DNA from: Sternotherus odoratus
Taxonomy: Eukaryota; Chordata; Testudines; Kinosternidae
DNA: 64,000 nucleotides
Direction: 5' to 3'
Assembly: GCA_032164245.1 (NCBI GenBank)
Contig: JAVMKO010000022.1
Coordinates: 13,701,845-13,765,844, forward strand
Both the position numbers and the translations under genes were made by a program. The notes under the pieces were generated by a model. That model saw only the letters and a list, made by a program, of their open reading frames with translations, ran no database searches and had not been told where the DNA came from. Below, piece by piece: positions 1 through 12,658 of the stretch (the first letter of the stretch is position 1; each line of letters starts with the position of its first letter).

Positions 1-3000
1 TATTTCTTGTGCGGTTGAGAAATTCTGACTTTCATTAAGCAGAATGTCTCGGCTGCCAGACCACCACAAATCGGTGCTCTAGTTTCCTTTGTAAGAAAGC
101 CTCTGAAATATTAATGGCTTTATCAGGTGCACTGAGAATGAATCTTGCTACCTTCCTGAGCCTAAAAGTACATTATTGTAGTCTTGCTAATGCAGACTAA
201 TGGGGAAAGGCACAAGAATACCTGTCTTGATGTCTGTAGGATGTAATCAAAGTTAAATATCTACATCATTATTGTAACTGAAAAATGAGATTCCCCAAAA
301 AGGTTTCAGGGCAATCCTGTTACCAGCTAGAAAATCTGCCAAAGATTGATGAGTATAGAGCAGGGCCATAAACCTTTTATAAACCAGCTGTAGCCAGGAA
401 AGCATGTATATTGCTTTGTTACCTGGAGCACAGTGCACAGCTGAGCGTGTTATGATCAGTGTTGTCACCCGTATCAGGGGAAGTGGCAGTGGAAAGCCAT
501 GCTTGGTTATTAATGACGATGATTATGATTTTGTGGAGTGGAGTTTTAGTGGGGGAGGAGGGGAGGTGTTCTCCCGCACAGGGGTAAGAGAACCTATCAC
601 GTTGCATATGCTTTGAATTGGACAGAGGAGCATTTGTCCCCAGTGTGCTGTCTGCCCCCTATTGCCTGGGCGTGGCGCAGAGGAATGAGGTGCTGAGGCA
701 GTGCTGCCAACCAGTATCCCTACCCTTGGTAGTCTGTCTCCTGCTACCTCTCACCTTTCCAGGGCCGTGGTGTGGGAAGCACCCCCGTACTGAAGGAACG
801 TGGGGAATACACCAGCGCAGGACGCTGTGCGAGCTGTAGGGTTAACTTCTTCAGCACAGATAACCTTTCCAATCAGCTTCACACTCGCCTGTGTTTGACT
901 CTCTTGTCTGAAGCTCTGTGGGCTTGGTCGGGTGCAGGATACGTAAAGGGAGGGATCAGACATGGAGTGGAGCTGTTTGCCTGGGTCACGAAAGGCGGCT
1001 CCAGTGGTGGTGCTGGCCTGGCATGATCTGTGCGTGGTGAATAGGCGTCCGATATCACTGTGGAGCAGTGGGCAGGGATGGGAGCAAGGCACCTTCCTGA
1101 GGCAGAAAGGCTCCTGGGTTGGCAGCTGCCCATCCCTGGCTGTAGGTCAGTGCCGCTGTTCCTCTCCACTAGGCACACAAGCAACGCCAAAGCTTTCAGC
1201 TGGGACTGGGAGGGCATGTGCAGCTACAGCCATTTGGCTGTTGGCGACGGCTTTGTTTTCTCAGTGCTAGCAGAGCTGGCTTCAGGCTCGGCTCTGGGCA
1301 TGTTCTCCTAAATGAAACCCAGCAACTCTGTGCCAGCCAAGAGCGCTTTGGATCCGCTCCCGCAGAGCTGGCGAGGATGCCCGCCTGGCTGGTTCCTCTA
1401 CATGCGCCCTGCCATCCCACCACCAGAACCCCCCTGGATCCTGCACCTGCTGAGCCTGGCACATTTCTCTGCTTTTGAAACCAGCTCCTCCGCCGACGGA
1501 ATAACTGAGCCCTTGTAATTGATGGCGGTCACACTCCAGCACCTTCCGGTAGCGGAGCCATTTCTTACAGCAGCAGCCACCCATGCCATGGTGATGCTGT
1601 CGTCTGCAGGCGTGGTTATTATAACATGATTTGGGGGGATGTTTCTTCACTGCCAACATCAATCTCCACACACGTGCCTGAAACACCTTTTCCCTTCTGA
1701 TATTTCTTACACGTGCAGGTGGGGGCATCCAGACGTACACACAGGTTTTCTACTGGATCCATCCCTGGACATTCTCTCTCTAAATGTATTCAGCAGTTCT
1801 CCATTTCTCTGCTGCTTTATCTTAGTTCTTACCTTTGGCTTCGTTCCATAAAGCTTGTTCTCAAACAGCTTCTCATTAGAGCTGCTATCGATAACCTACT
1901 TAGAAACAGCCAACCTTCCGGAACCCCTCTAGGGAAATTGGTTGTGCGCTGTCCAGTGAGTTAACATGCATTCTGTGGCAAGACCACCTGAGCGATGGTG
2001 GCATTCCCTCCCGTAGTATGTGTCATTGGGAGAGTGGCCCGTGTTAATGGTTTGTTTTAACCTCAGACTGAATTCCACCAGTCAGGACAGTCTGGAGTCT
2101 TTTCCGTGTATGTGAATACTTAAAACCTGCAAGATAAAAACTGCTGTTGACCTCCCAGTGAAACAGAACCTCAGATGGTGCAGAACAGCTTAACTGCAAT
2201 GGAGCTGCATTGCATAACACCAGCGGGGAAGCTTTAATGCCCTTGGGACAATATTTGGCATTTTGGACCATAAATGTCCATTTATCATTAAGTCCTGCTC
2301 GGTGACATGCAGGTTTCTGGCTCCTCAGCATGCAGTCAGCTGGGCTATTTGTGTCTTGTGGATGAGTTGTTCTCTGTCTGACATGGTACAGGATTGCTTT
2401 GGAAACGCGAAGACATGCCTGCGCTCAACTCCGATCAAGCTAGAGGGCAGAGAGAGAGAGTTTTGGGCAGGGTGAGGTCCGTTCTCAGAACTGCTAACCC
2501 CTTGCACTGACCAGTCGTGGCAGGACAGCAAAGCAAGAATCGATTCCTAGGTGGAACTAAAGCTCCCTTTAACTCCTCTAGTTACACCCCAGCAACCTCT
2601 GCAGCATGGAGCTGCGTTTAAGGCAGGGGGAGGTTCCAGTCTACAAATAAGACTTTTTCCCATTGCTGTTGTGTGGAACCATCCAGGCTGCCTGGATATT
2701 TATTTCATATGGCTTTTTTCTTGTTCTGCATCTAATGGGAGCCAGAATTCACCAACTGCATTGGAGGGGAGCAGCTCCGCCAACGGGAGCGCTACATAGA
2801 AGGGGCTCAGACATTTTTAGCGCGGTGTTTGGAAGGATTAGTAGATGACTCCAGCATTGCACTCAACAGATTGCTTCAGTCGGCCTCGGACGTAGGTTAA
2901 AATGTTCCATAAGTATCAATTTAAAGGTAGGCCAGGGTCTTACACATGTGATTTCCTATGCGACTTGTGTTCCTAAATCATTTAGGCCCTTTTGAAAATC

Positions 3001-6000
3001 ACCGCTAGCTTTTCACAGGCCATTTGAGGAATATTGCATATGAAAAGGGAACCTCTCCCTGGCACTCCGACGTGCACCATCCCTTATTCTCAATCTGTGC
3101 TGCTGCTGCATTTTCAAAACCAAGCTGATTTATTGCTCCTGGCCGCGCGTGTGCACATCCAGGCAGTGTGTGACTTGGGACTGGAAGAGCAGGGGTTTCA
3201 GATCTGAGGAAGGAGGCAGGACAGGAGTAGATGGAAAGGCTACAGCACAAGCGTGAGATGAATCTGCAAAGTGGGCAGTGGACGCAGGGCTAACACAGCA
3301 GGGCTGCTATTTAGGACTGAGGCGAATTGAGAGAGCTAGGGGTGAGACCCAGGTCTGGGATAGCAGGAGAGGCTGCACATGAGGACTGTGGTGCATTGGC
3401 AGACCTGTGCAAGGAAAGCTATTGCAGTGCCTGTAGGGAATATGCCTGGCTCTAGCCTGTCCTCAGACTTGCACTTTCATTAGCAGTTAAAAAAAAAGAA
3501 AAAGAGAGAGAAAAAAAGACACAAACAAAAACCAACAACCTATGGATCAGCCAAGTCTTATCCCAAAGTGAGGCCAATCCTGCCTAGCCAAGGGGGAAGC
3601 AATAGGCTAAAGTCAATGATTACTTTTTGTATTTTCTCTTTCAAAGATAAGAAAAAAGCCTGTGAGAAGCGGGAACCAGAAGCCATTTGCAGGCTGAAGC
3701 TAAGAGAGTGTGAAGATAAGGAGCTAAAGCGGAGAATAAAATGAAAATTGCACAAGAAAGCAGACAATCAGGAAATTTTCCAGTATGTCAGGCGCAGGTG
3801 GTGAATGCAGACATCTAAAGTCCCGGAGAGATTGTAGAGGATAATTTACTTACAAAATAAGAACACACCACATCAAATGGAAGTGTCTGTGTCCCAATTC
3901 AGAACTGATCCCCACATGGTGGCCATGGGCCACTGGACAGAAATCCATCTTCCTTCCAAATGAGGAATGTGAATGTTACGGGAGCTCTGTCGCATTGGGA
4001 TGGTGAAAAAACCCCCAAGTAGCTGTAAGGTGCCAGGGTCTGACAGATTCCATTCTAGAATTCTGATAGACAGCATGAGTGAATCCGATTCCCAACCTGT
4101 TCTTAAATGCACTCTGCAACCCCCATTGAGCAGAGCCCAAACTCTGCCCCTTCCTGGGCTCTGTTTGAGCTTTTAATACAGGAAGTAACAATATGGGAGA
4201 TGTTAAGAATGGAGCCAGTACATCTGCCATGGCAGGTATGCCACAGGGCAGCAGGGGAAAACATAAGCAGGGACAACCAAAAGAATTCCCCCATTAAACA
4301 GCACTCGGATTGGGAAAAACGTCAGGACTTAACAGCAAAAAGGGCCTGCAAAGAGCAGCCCCAGGGAGACAGAGATGGTGGAGACGTGTGCCTTAAGCAA
4401 TGTCCAATGGGACAAGGGAGATTCAAATTCACAGGTAACACCACCACAACATGCAGTTAAACTTAAACCTTCTCCCAAGTTTGGCTGCTTCTAAAGTTCC
4501 TCTTGGGTCTGCTCAGCCCACACCCGACATCTTCTCTCTCCTTCAGGTACTTCCACTTCTTGTGTATCAGAGTCCCTTAACTTGGTGGGTCAGCAAAACT
4601 CACTCAGACCTCTCTAAGCACAATCAGCACTTGCTTAACAGACTGGGGTGTTTTAGGGAAGACATGGCAGATGGTCAGAGGAGACAAATAACCCAGAAGA
4701 ACATTTAGTGACATCTCTATTTCTGAGTCCGGCTCCTTTGCCCCAGGATCTGGAAGTCCTAGCAAGGTGTTGAATGCTTCATCGCATGTTGAAGATTTGG
4801 TTGTGCCTTGCTAGGCTACTGCTGTCTGACGGTAAAAACTCTAGGAGGTGTGATCTGTGCCAGGTTGGAGGAGCATTTACAGAGTGTTTTTATTTATAAG
4901 AACCATCTGCCTCAGCTGCCAGGGTGACAGTGAGACCATGCAGGTTGGGGACCAATACAAGCAATGTCCAGGAAATCTATGACTACAGCACTCATGTCAG
5001 GAAGAGGAGGGGTAAGTGGAGCTATCCTGATCCATTCATTCATCTTTGAGAACCTTCTACGGACCATATGCTAGGCTGCGTCCGACAAGCTGAAATACCA
5101 TTGGTACCTCATGGACTGTCAACGTTTGTGAAGGAGGCCAAAATGACAGAGGGATGGCTCTTCCCTTTGATACTGCACTGGGATGAGGGTACCAACACCA
5201 AGAGCAACAGGAACATCCCAATGGAGACTCCCTCACTCGCCTTTCTGCCTTGGAGCTGACTCACAGGGGAGTTTCCAGGAATACATTAAGATTTAAATTC
5301 AAGCTTCTTCACAGTCCAAACAGGTCTGGCTGCCTCGGTGCACCTTTGCGTCCTTATTACTCTGCCACAAACCCCCGGCGCAGCCCACGGAGTTGAAATT
5401 GGGGGAGTTCTATGTTAGATGCCACGTCTTGCAAATCCCCAGCTGAAGCGAATTAGAAGAGCTGACTTGCGATATCTCCTACCAATCAGTGCAGAAAAGT
5501 GACTTTTTACTCGGACACAGTAACAAGGCTGGCAGGGCCCCCCGACTCTGTGCAGCCATAGGGCAGGGAGGGCATTCCGTGCTTAATTCTCAAGCCAAAT
5601 GAGTGTTCCTCTCTGCTGCCAAAAGGGCACATGGCCGTGTTTCCATCAGGCAGGTTGCAGAGTCTACGCCAGGGCACCCGCTAGTCAGGCTGTGATGATT
5701 AATTAATTAGCTAATGATGGTAAAATGCTGAGCCCAGCTGATCCTGTCACAGGGCAGGTGAAAGCTCGTCCCTCTTAGAGAGAGGGGTGAGAGCCTTATT
5801 GCTCTCTGGCATGGTTGCTTTGATGAAGGCACCGGGCTCCAGGTGTGTTTTCAGGCTGTAGCACTTGGGGGGGGGGGGGAATCTGCATTGGGGGGGTGGC
5901 AGCAAAGAGGTCGATCCCATTCTCTCACCTCTAGCTGTGGCAGAAATTATCTATCTGCAGCTCCTGCGGGAGGTGCTGAATCATGAGCTTAGCTGGGGGT

Positions 6001-9000
6001 CTCAGAGGACATTGCCCCCCAAAAAACTGCAAGCCTTGGGCAGGTGTAGAATCCCTCCACCCCCACCCCCACCCATATGGTCCTCTTGGCCTGACTGAGG
6101 CTGCTCCCCAGATATAGAAGTCAAACTATGCCTATGATTTGAATTAGTCTTTCTCACCCGAGTCTCAATCCTGAGGGAGTTTCATGGGTCTGGTTACATC
6201 CTCTCTGAAAGGGGATTTTTGACAGAAATGCGGGTATGAAGTCACTGCTCTTCATGGCACTGCCTGGCATGACTGCAACCAACAGTGTGTGTGCCCCCCA
6301 CTGCACTGCTACCTATTGTGCTGCCGCGGGACACCTCTCGGCAAGTACCTCATTGGTGCCATCACAAATCCATCCTTCACACTGGATTCACGCTTAATGT
6401 CGGAGACCCACCTGTAATACCTGCATCTATGCTCAGTTACTGTGGTGGGGAGGAATTCATAAGTACTTGCCAGATGAGGAGAAGGTAGGTAGACATGGGC
6501 ACAGGCTGCTTGCGCATCAGACCGAATGCATCAAATTTACATCAAAACAGTTTTCCATTGAAAAAAGGAAAACCAAACAAAATATTTTTGCAAGCTGGTA
6601 TTGATGTTGACAAACTTTTGTGTAGGAGAAGAATTGGAAAGAATGTCAATCTGTTGTTTCAACATTTTCATGACTAAACATTTTGATTTTTCATTTAGAA
6701 ACTATTTTGTTTTGAAATTTTATGTTTAAAAAACAAATGTTTCTAATTTATCAAAACACATTGACCCAAAACAAGAAATTTTCTGGAACTTCGTTTTGGG
6801 AAAATTTTCAAAATTGGAGGGAGTTTGTCCCAATTTAGAAATTTGTTTTTAAACCTCTACATATTTTTCACAGGGTGGAAAGCCCATTTTTGGATCAGCA
6901 CAAACGGTGAATAATGTGGAGAAGTTGTGTGAGTTTAACAGAGACTCATGTACCAGTTACTCTTCCTTTGACTGTTCTTTCTGTGTTGGACCCGGACCCA
7001 CACTGGATTTCTGAACACTGCTGGCAGAGCAGTTCTTTTATTTTTAGTAGCTGGGTGACATATCTGTGGAATCTCCCTGTGGTCCTATCATAGACTTCAC
7101 AGTAGAGGCATGCACACACATACTTGCACCTAGCCTTCCTCCATTCATATCCCTCATCCTTCAACAGGAATCAGGACATTAATTACCCCCATCAACTGTG
7201 CAGAAGTGTTACCAGGTGCAGCTATCATTATAAGCTACCATTGACATGTTTTTATTTCTCCAGCTACTTGCCATTAGAAGCCTGTAATTAAGATAATTAG
7301 AGCAAAGAAATTTGCCTTCTAATCAGCCTACATTTCAATAAGGTTTTTTAATTTACAGAGCAAAGTTAACTTATTATTTAATCAATAATGTTCTGTATAT
7401 ATATATTGACACTGTCTTACTACTGCCAGCCAAGTGTTTATGGATCCAATTAATTTAAGGGATTTATAGTATGTTTAATTCCTTCAATTTGGTGATTGCA
7501 CTTAACCTTTGAAGAAATGACAATGTATATTTTAAAGGCGGCTAGGGTGCTATCTGCTGAAGTTTCCAGACTGAGTTCTGACTCCTGTATGAACCATTTC
7601 TGCTCAGGAAAAAGGGAGCAGTTGTGAAGAGCTGGGCCATTTTGCTGCAGCACTGCAATGGCTAAGTGCTAAATATTCAGTTGTTGGCGTCTCTCTGAAA
7701 AGGGCTATAGAAAGATTCATTACAGGGCTGTAACTCAGTCAAGGTGTCCTGAAATCCTACACCGTGAGCACAACTAGCCTCCGACCTGTTCAAGAAGCAG
7801 GAGATAAAGTTTCTGGTTTTGGGAATTGATTTCTCACTGTATCCGGGTTCAGAGTTGGTAAACAATGTCTGTCTCTTTGGCCTATACCAGCAGCAGCCCT
7901 GTCTCTGCCTCCATGTCCCTGAACTTGTGGTGCCTGTGTTGTGTGACTAGGTTCCTTCGCAGTCTTGGGGCTCAGCGTACTCTTTTCAGTGGCACCCCAG
8001 TTCCTTCTTGCACCAGACTTGGGATTTCACAGGCCATTATCAATGGAGGCCTGTTGGTCAAGTGTGGCCTTTCCCTGGGCTGTCATGCCCCTGGCATTTC
8101 GGTGGGCTGGACACAGCTCCCAGACAGTTCCTGTAGTGCTGCATCTTATTTAATCCCTCCTTGGAGGCGCGTTTGGCAGGAATGCACTGCACAGAACTAC
8201 TGGGCCTTAGCAAAACAAGCAGAGCAGCTCTCTGGCCATAACCTTTTAACACTCCCCGCATCTCTCCTAAAGCTGCTGTCGGTCCTGGCCAGCGTCTTTG
8301 GGAGGGAGGTTTGCTGCAGCAATAGTTTTCCACTTCAGTGAATTAGACTCGGAAGAACTTTCTCATCATAACCGATAATCTTCAAGTGCAGTTTATTTGC
8401 CTGGCAGGGAAATTCTGGCTCAGACCCTGGAAATGTTCAAAGCAAGGTGAGAGAGCGCCCTGACGTAGGCTCCTTTCTGTTAGATGTATGAGGCCGTGTG
8501 TCCATTCTTGTTTGCCCATCTGTGAATACATGCAGCCTCCAGGTCTCCTGGGAATTAGTTGCCCTTTATTTTCCAGATTCAAAAATAGTCACAGGCATTG
8601 TAAAGAGCCATACAGAGAGCATGACTTCAGCCTGCTTCTCCTCCCATCCTGGGTAGGTAGGAATGAACGCTCTTATCTCACCCAACTGTATGTAGTTTAT
8701 TTCTCCATATGAGAGAGAAATATGAACAAGATGGCTCATCAGATCCCTCATTTTACTGAAATAAAAATGCAGTAATTAGCCCCCTCCCTTCTTTCTACAA
8801 CACTTTAAATTCTTCAAGGAGCACCAAGCTGCCCAGGTAGCATAGCTACCTCTGGAGAATGACTTGGCGCTTGTTACCTAATGGAAATAACATCCACTCA
8901 AAGAGGAGTGAGAAGAGACTTCCTAAGCTGCTTACAGAGGAAATACTTTGGCTCTTTCTCAAAAGCTCACTCCAAATCCAACGTCTTTCTGACAGGCTCC

Positions 9001-9782
9001 ACATTAATAAACACTTGCACATTAGCAATCGAGAAGTTTTTATCCTCTGATAGAAAGGCATGAATTATGCAGCAGTGAAATAGATTGGCTAGTGGTGTAT
9101 AAACTCCTCAGAATCACCAGTGCTGGCTAGCCCAAAGGCATCTTGCATAAAACTGTAATTTAGCTTTGAATGTTCCTGCCTTTGTGGTTCTGGGTCAGGC
9201 TGGCTGACAGTTGGACACACACGTTGCTTGCTGGGAGGTTCCTCCTGCTTCCAGTTCACCCATGAAAGCTGCTTGGTCTGAAGTCTGTGGGCGTGGCGCT
9301 CTCTCCTATTCTCCTGGCACTTACTGTGGAGGAGCCTTGGCTACTGGCCTCACTCAGGTACTGAATAATGCAAAGGTTGCCAGGGTCTCTGGCTATAGCA
9401 TGCCCATCATTGTACTTTGCATTGGCTGTTGTACCTTTTTCCCCACCCAAGATAAAAGTTATAGTCCAAAACTGAATGAATTTTAACCGGACACTGACAA
9501 AGTATTTTTTCCCATCTGTTTTTAAAACCCTTTCATTTCATCACTGCATATGAGAGCTCTACAGAAGCTAGCTTTAACCTGAAAACACTTTTCTCCAGGA
9601 AGTGCATTCTTGCTTGTTTATGTAGGAGAGCAGCTACCAGCACTGAGTTTTACGTTTTATTTGTAAGGTCCAGCTGCCTTCAGCAGATCTGGCACAAAGG
9701 GGTTGTTAACTATTTAACAAAGTGCAGAATTTCCATAATGACTTGACTGTCACAGCCTAAAGGTTTTGTGCCCTGTTGTGTT
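1..9782. other. Non-coding stretch, intron of the upstream gene or intergenic
   Basis: I find no convincing exon here on either strand. Short ORFs lack protein-like character and acceptor/donor pairs. Visible items are a purine-rich tract near 3488-3532, a 13-G run at 5867-5879, and an A+T-rich block at 6530-6870. If the two exons at 16.8-17.1 kb belong to a long gene, much of this could be one of its introns, but I could not place an earlier exon with confidence. Confidence 0.5.
6530..6870. repeat. A+T-rich block with TTTTGAAA/TTTCAAAA words
   Basis: A low-GC block built from repeated words such as AAAATTTTCAAAATT and their complements, so it is partly self-complementary. A block of similar composition lies at 16200-16440. 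It may be a decayed dispersed repeat; the family is unknown to me. Confidence 0.4.
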
Positions 9783-10040
9783 ACAATAGCTAGTGCCCCT
9801 AATAGAGACCTGAACCCCATTGTGCTAGGTACTCCACAAACAGGTCATAGGTTACAGCCCCGAGGAGCTGGCAGTCTAAATAGACAAGACAGAGAAAGGT
9901 GAGAGAAAGGAAAGAGGATTGTTCCCATTGCATAGATGGAGAACTGAGACCCAGAGATCATGTGTCTTGCTCAAGGTCCTACAGGACTGGGACCCAGATT
10001 TCCTAACTCCCTGTCCAGTGTCTTAGCCAGCAGACCCTCC
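9783..10040 (-). repeat. MIR-like CORE-SINE chain, reverse orientation
   Basis: Contains CCCATTGTGCTAGGTACTCC, then GGAGCTGGCAGTCTAAATAG, then the reverse of the MIR core (TTGCTCAAGGTCCTACAGGA) and CCAGTGTCTTAGCC. The same word order recurs, in both orientations, at 18-20, 23, 25.7, 27.2, 31.0, 48.2 and 63.4 kb in this window, which marks it as a dispersed SINE family. Confidence 0.65.
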
Positions 10041-11784
10041 TTCTCTGAGTAGTAAATACACCCTGCAAGGTTTAGTTAATGAATCACATAAATGCTGCCA
10101 GCTAGAGCCTGTCTGTCTGGTGCTCAGGTGGGTTTGGAGGTGTGGAGATAAGTGATGTTAACTGACCAGTGCAATCTTCAACTCCGATTCACTTTTCATC
10201 TTCTAGGAAAGATTCCTGGAACGGAACGGTGGGGAAGGGGATATGATGCCATGGCTGCCCAGCTTGCCCACAGCAGCCGGTGCCGCTGTCTCTTGGTTTG
10301 CGTGAGCTGTAGCAGAGGGTTATAAATAAGCAACAGGGAAGCAGTTTTACATAGTTTTATTTTCTTTTAGTGCTGCTGTGATCTACGAGCCGTCACAAGC
10401 AGATCTCTTCCAAAGCAGCTGTAATAAATCATAAATATTTATGGCATTTAATCATGAAGCGGCAATAGAGCAGAAGAAATAATCTTCAACCCCGTTAGGA
10501 TGCACTCCACATGCTTCCCAGAAGTAGCCAGAGCGCCCATTCTTTCCTCCCAGCACTGAACAGGCCGCTCGTTCCCTCGCCCTGCTCCAGCAGCACCTCG
10601 TCCTTCCATGCTGCCTAGAGAGGGCGAGTGGGAAAAGGCTGAAGGGAGAGGTGCAAGAAAGGAAGAGGAAATGGGAGCTGGGGTAGGGGAGAGGTGTGGC
10701 ACTGCAGTTATCAGCAGGGACATGGGGACAGAGTCACTGACTCATCTGAGGAGCATCCTCTGCTGCAAATTCCTTCATTACAAGAGATGCCAGAGTTCGG
10801 AACAGAAGATGCTGAATTTTCCACCATCCGTATCAAAGGAGACAAAGCACTAAAAAGAGGGAGGTGAAGGGTTTGGTCTGAATGCCTGTTGGGCCACAAG
10901 AGTTCCTGGCAGGGAGGCAGAGGTGGGACAACTATCAGCCACCAGATCCCAGTTTGGTTTCGTGTTTGTGCATTTTCAGGCTTGGTATCTATGTGATGTA
11001 GGCTGTAACCCTGGCTCCCACATCCCAGGTGAGTGCCCTGACCTGACCAGCTCCAATGGCACCCAGTGTTTAAAGTGTCTGATGCCCAGGAAAGAAGGCT
11101 CCCTGTGTAGACTCATCATAACCCAAGGCTGCTTCTGATGAGCCCATGCCAGTCACCCTGAGCCAGCAAGCAAATCTGTCGTGTCAGTTTGTAACCACAA
11201 CCGCCCAGAGCAAGCGGTGAGGAAGGGCAGTGCAGTGCTGGGCTGCAGTGGAAGGGAGGGGTGGAGAATAACATTTTAGCAGATCATTGCGTTTGGCTGG
11301 CACTGAAGAAAGAACTAAAACCACTATGCAGCAGAGGTTGACACTGAAGTTTAGAAAAAATTCATTAATCGCTGATTCAGGATCCTGGGCAGCCAGCCCA
11401 GAAATGGGTAGCTGCTGGGATGGGTGTTGTGGCGTTCTTCTCGGAGTGTAGGTTTCTCTAGCAGGTCATATCTCTGTAAATATTAGTCACACTGGGTTAC
11501 CTTTTCTGAATGTGTGTGGATGATTTTAGGCTTCCACCATAGGCTCACCCTTTCCCCAGCAGCACTGGAACCGCCTGAAAGCTTCATTCGTTCCAAAAGT
11601 TTTACAGAGAGTTTGGGCTTTGAATCTGATGGGCACCATGGTCAAGTATCCGTAGCTAATGCTGCAGCTGAGTCTGAAAGCTCAGCATGGATGGGAATAA
11701 TGGCAGGTCTTCTGAAATTAATATGGCCACCTCCCTCTCTCAGCCGAAGTGACTCACTGTAACATGGCTCTAGTTCCTATAGCA
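10041..11784. other. Non-coding, no feature seen
   Basis: Ordinary non-coding sequence. AG/GT-bounded stretches near 10207 and 11531 acquire in-frame stops, so I do not call exons. Confidence 0.45.
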
Positions 11785-12650
11785 CAGGGGTCTGCAACCT
11801 TTACCACTCAAAGAGCCATTTGGACCCGTTTCCCACAGTAAAGAAAACACTGGGAGCCACAAAACCCTTTTGACATTTAAAATGAAATAACACTGCATAT
11901 AACGTTTTTTTTGCCTTTATGCTATGTATAAACAAACTATAATGTGTTGCATTTATGAAATCAATGAACGACTGCAGAGAAAACAAAATTACATTTCTGC
12001 ATGCAACAAAACATTTTGAGCTCCGAAAAAAAGACGTTCCTTCCCTCCCTCCCCCCCCTCCGGCCGTGCTCTCGCTCTTCTTCCCTCCCCCTCCCCTCCA
12101 GCCGTGCTCTCGCTCTTCTTCCCTCCCTCCCCCCCTCCGGCCGTGCTCTCGCTCTTCTTCCTCCCCCCCCTTCCTCCCCCCCCGCTCCTCCCCCGCTCCG
12201 GCCGTGCTCTCGCTCTTCTTCCCTCCCCCTCCCCTCCGGCCGTGCTCTCGCTCTTCTTCCTCCCCCCCCCCGGCCGTGCTTTCACTCCCCCCCTCCCCCA
12301 GCTTGCCTTGCCTTGCCTCGTGCCCCGGCCCCGGCTCGCTCTTATCCGCCGGCTCCGCCGCGCTTCGCCTCCTGCCCCGGCCCCGGCCCGACTCACACTT
12401 CTCCGCCGGCTCCGCCTCGCCTCGTGCCCCGGCCCCGGCTCCGGCTCCGCCTCCGTTCTTCTCCCCCCCCCCGCCTCTTATTGACCCCGCCCCTCTCTTT
12501 CGGCTGCGGCTCCGCGCACTGGTTGGACAGTGCTGGCGGGCCGCATAGAAAACAGTCTGCGGGCCGGTTAAAATTAGAACACACAGGGAGCCGCATCGGA
12601 GGGATGAAAGAGCCGCATGCGGCTCCGGAGCCGCGGGTTGCAGACCCCTG
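11785..12650. mobile_element. Non-autonomous hAT DNA transposon with GC-rich core
   Basis: The ends are a perfect 15-bp inverted repeat, CAGGGGTCTGCAACC. They are flanked by a perfect 8-bp target-site duplication CTATAGCA (11777-11784 and 12651-12658), diagnostic of the hAT superfamily. The 866-bp body has no transposase. Its first ~240 bp are A+T rich, and the centre is a GC-rich minisatellite followed by a second GC-rich repeat. Long ORFs on both strands across this body are compositional artefacts rich in Arg/Gly/Glu or Pro/Ser. Confidence 0.9.
12063..12292. repeat. Minisatellite inside the hAT element
   Basis: The 20-bp word GCCGTGCTCTCGCTCTTCTT starts at 12063, 12101, 12140, 12201 and 12239, with a diverged sixth copy at 12273. 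The copies are separated by C/T-rich linkers, giving a basic period of 38-39 bp. A second repeat follows: TGCCCCGGCCCCGG starts at 12321, 12373 and 12425, a 52-bp period. Confidence 0.85.
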
Positions 12651-12658
12651 CTATAGCA

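Noticed and set aside
7865..8341. 158-residue plus-strand ORF
   Set aside because: No recognisable domain and no splice context; length is within chance for 64 kb of six-frame sequence.
10207..10310. AG-bounded possible exon with CTTCTAG acceptor
   Set aside because: The best frame (ERFLERNGGEGDMMPWLPSL) hits a TGA before any clear donor; no continuity with neighbouring exons.
12063..12292. Regularly spaced repeats reminiscent of a CRISPR array
   Set aside because: Linkers are low-complexity C/T tracts, spacing is irregular and it sits in a vertebrate transposon; it is a minisatellite.
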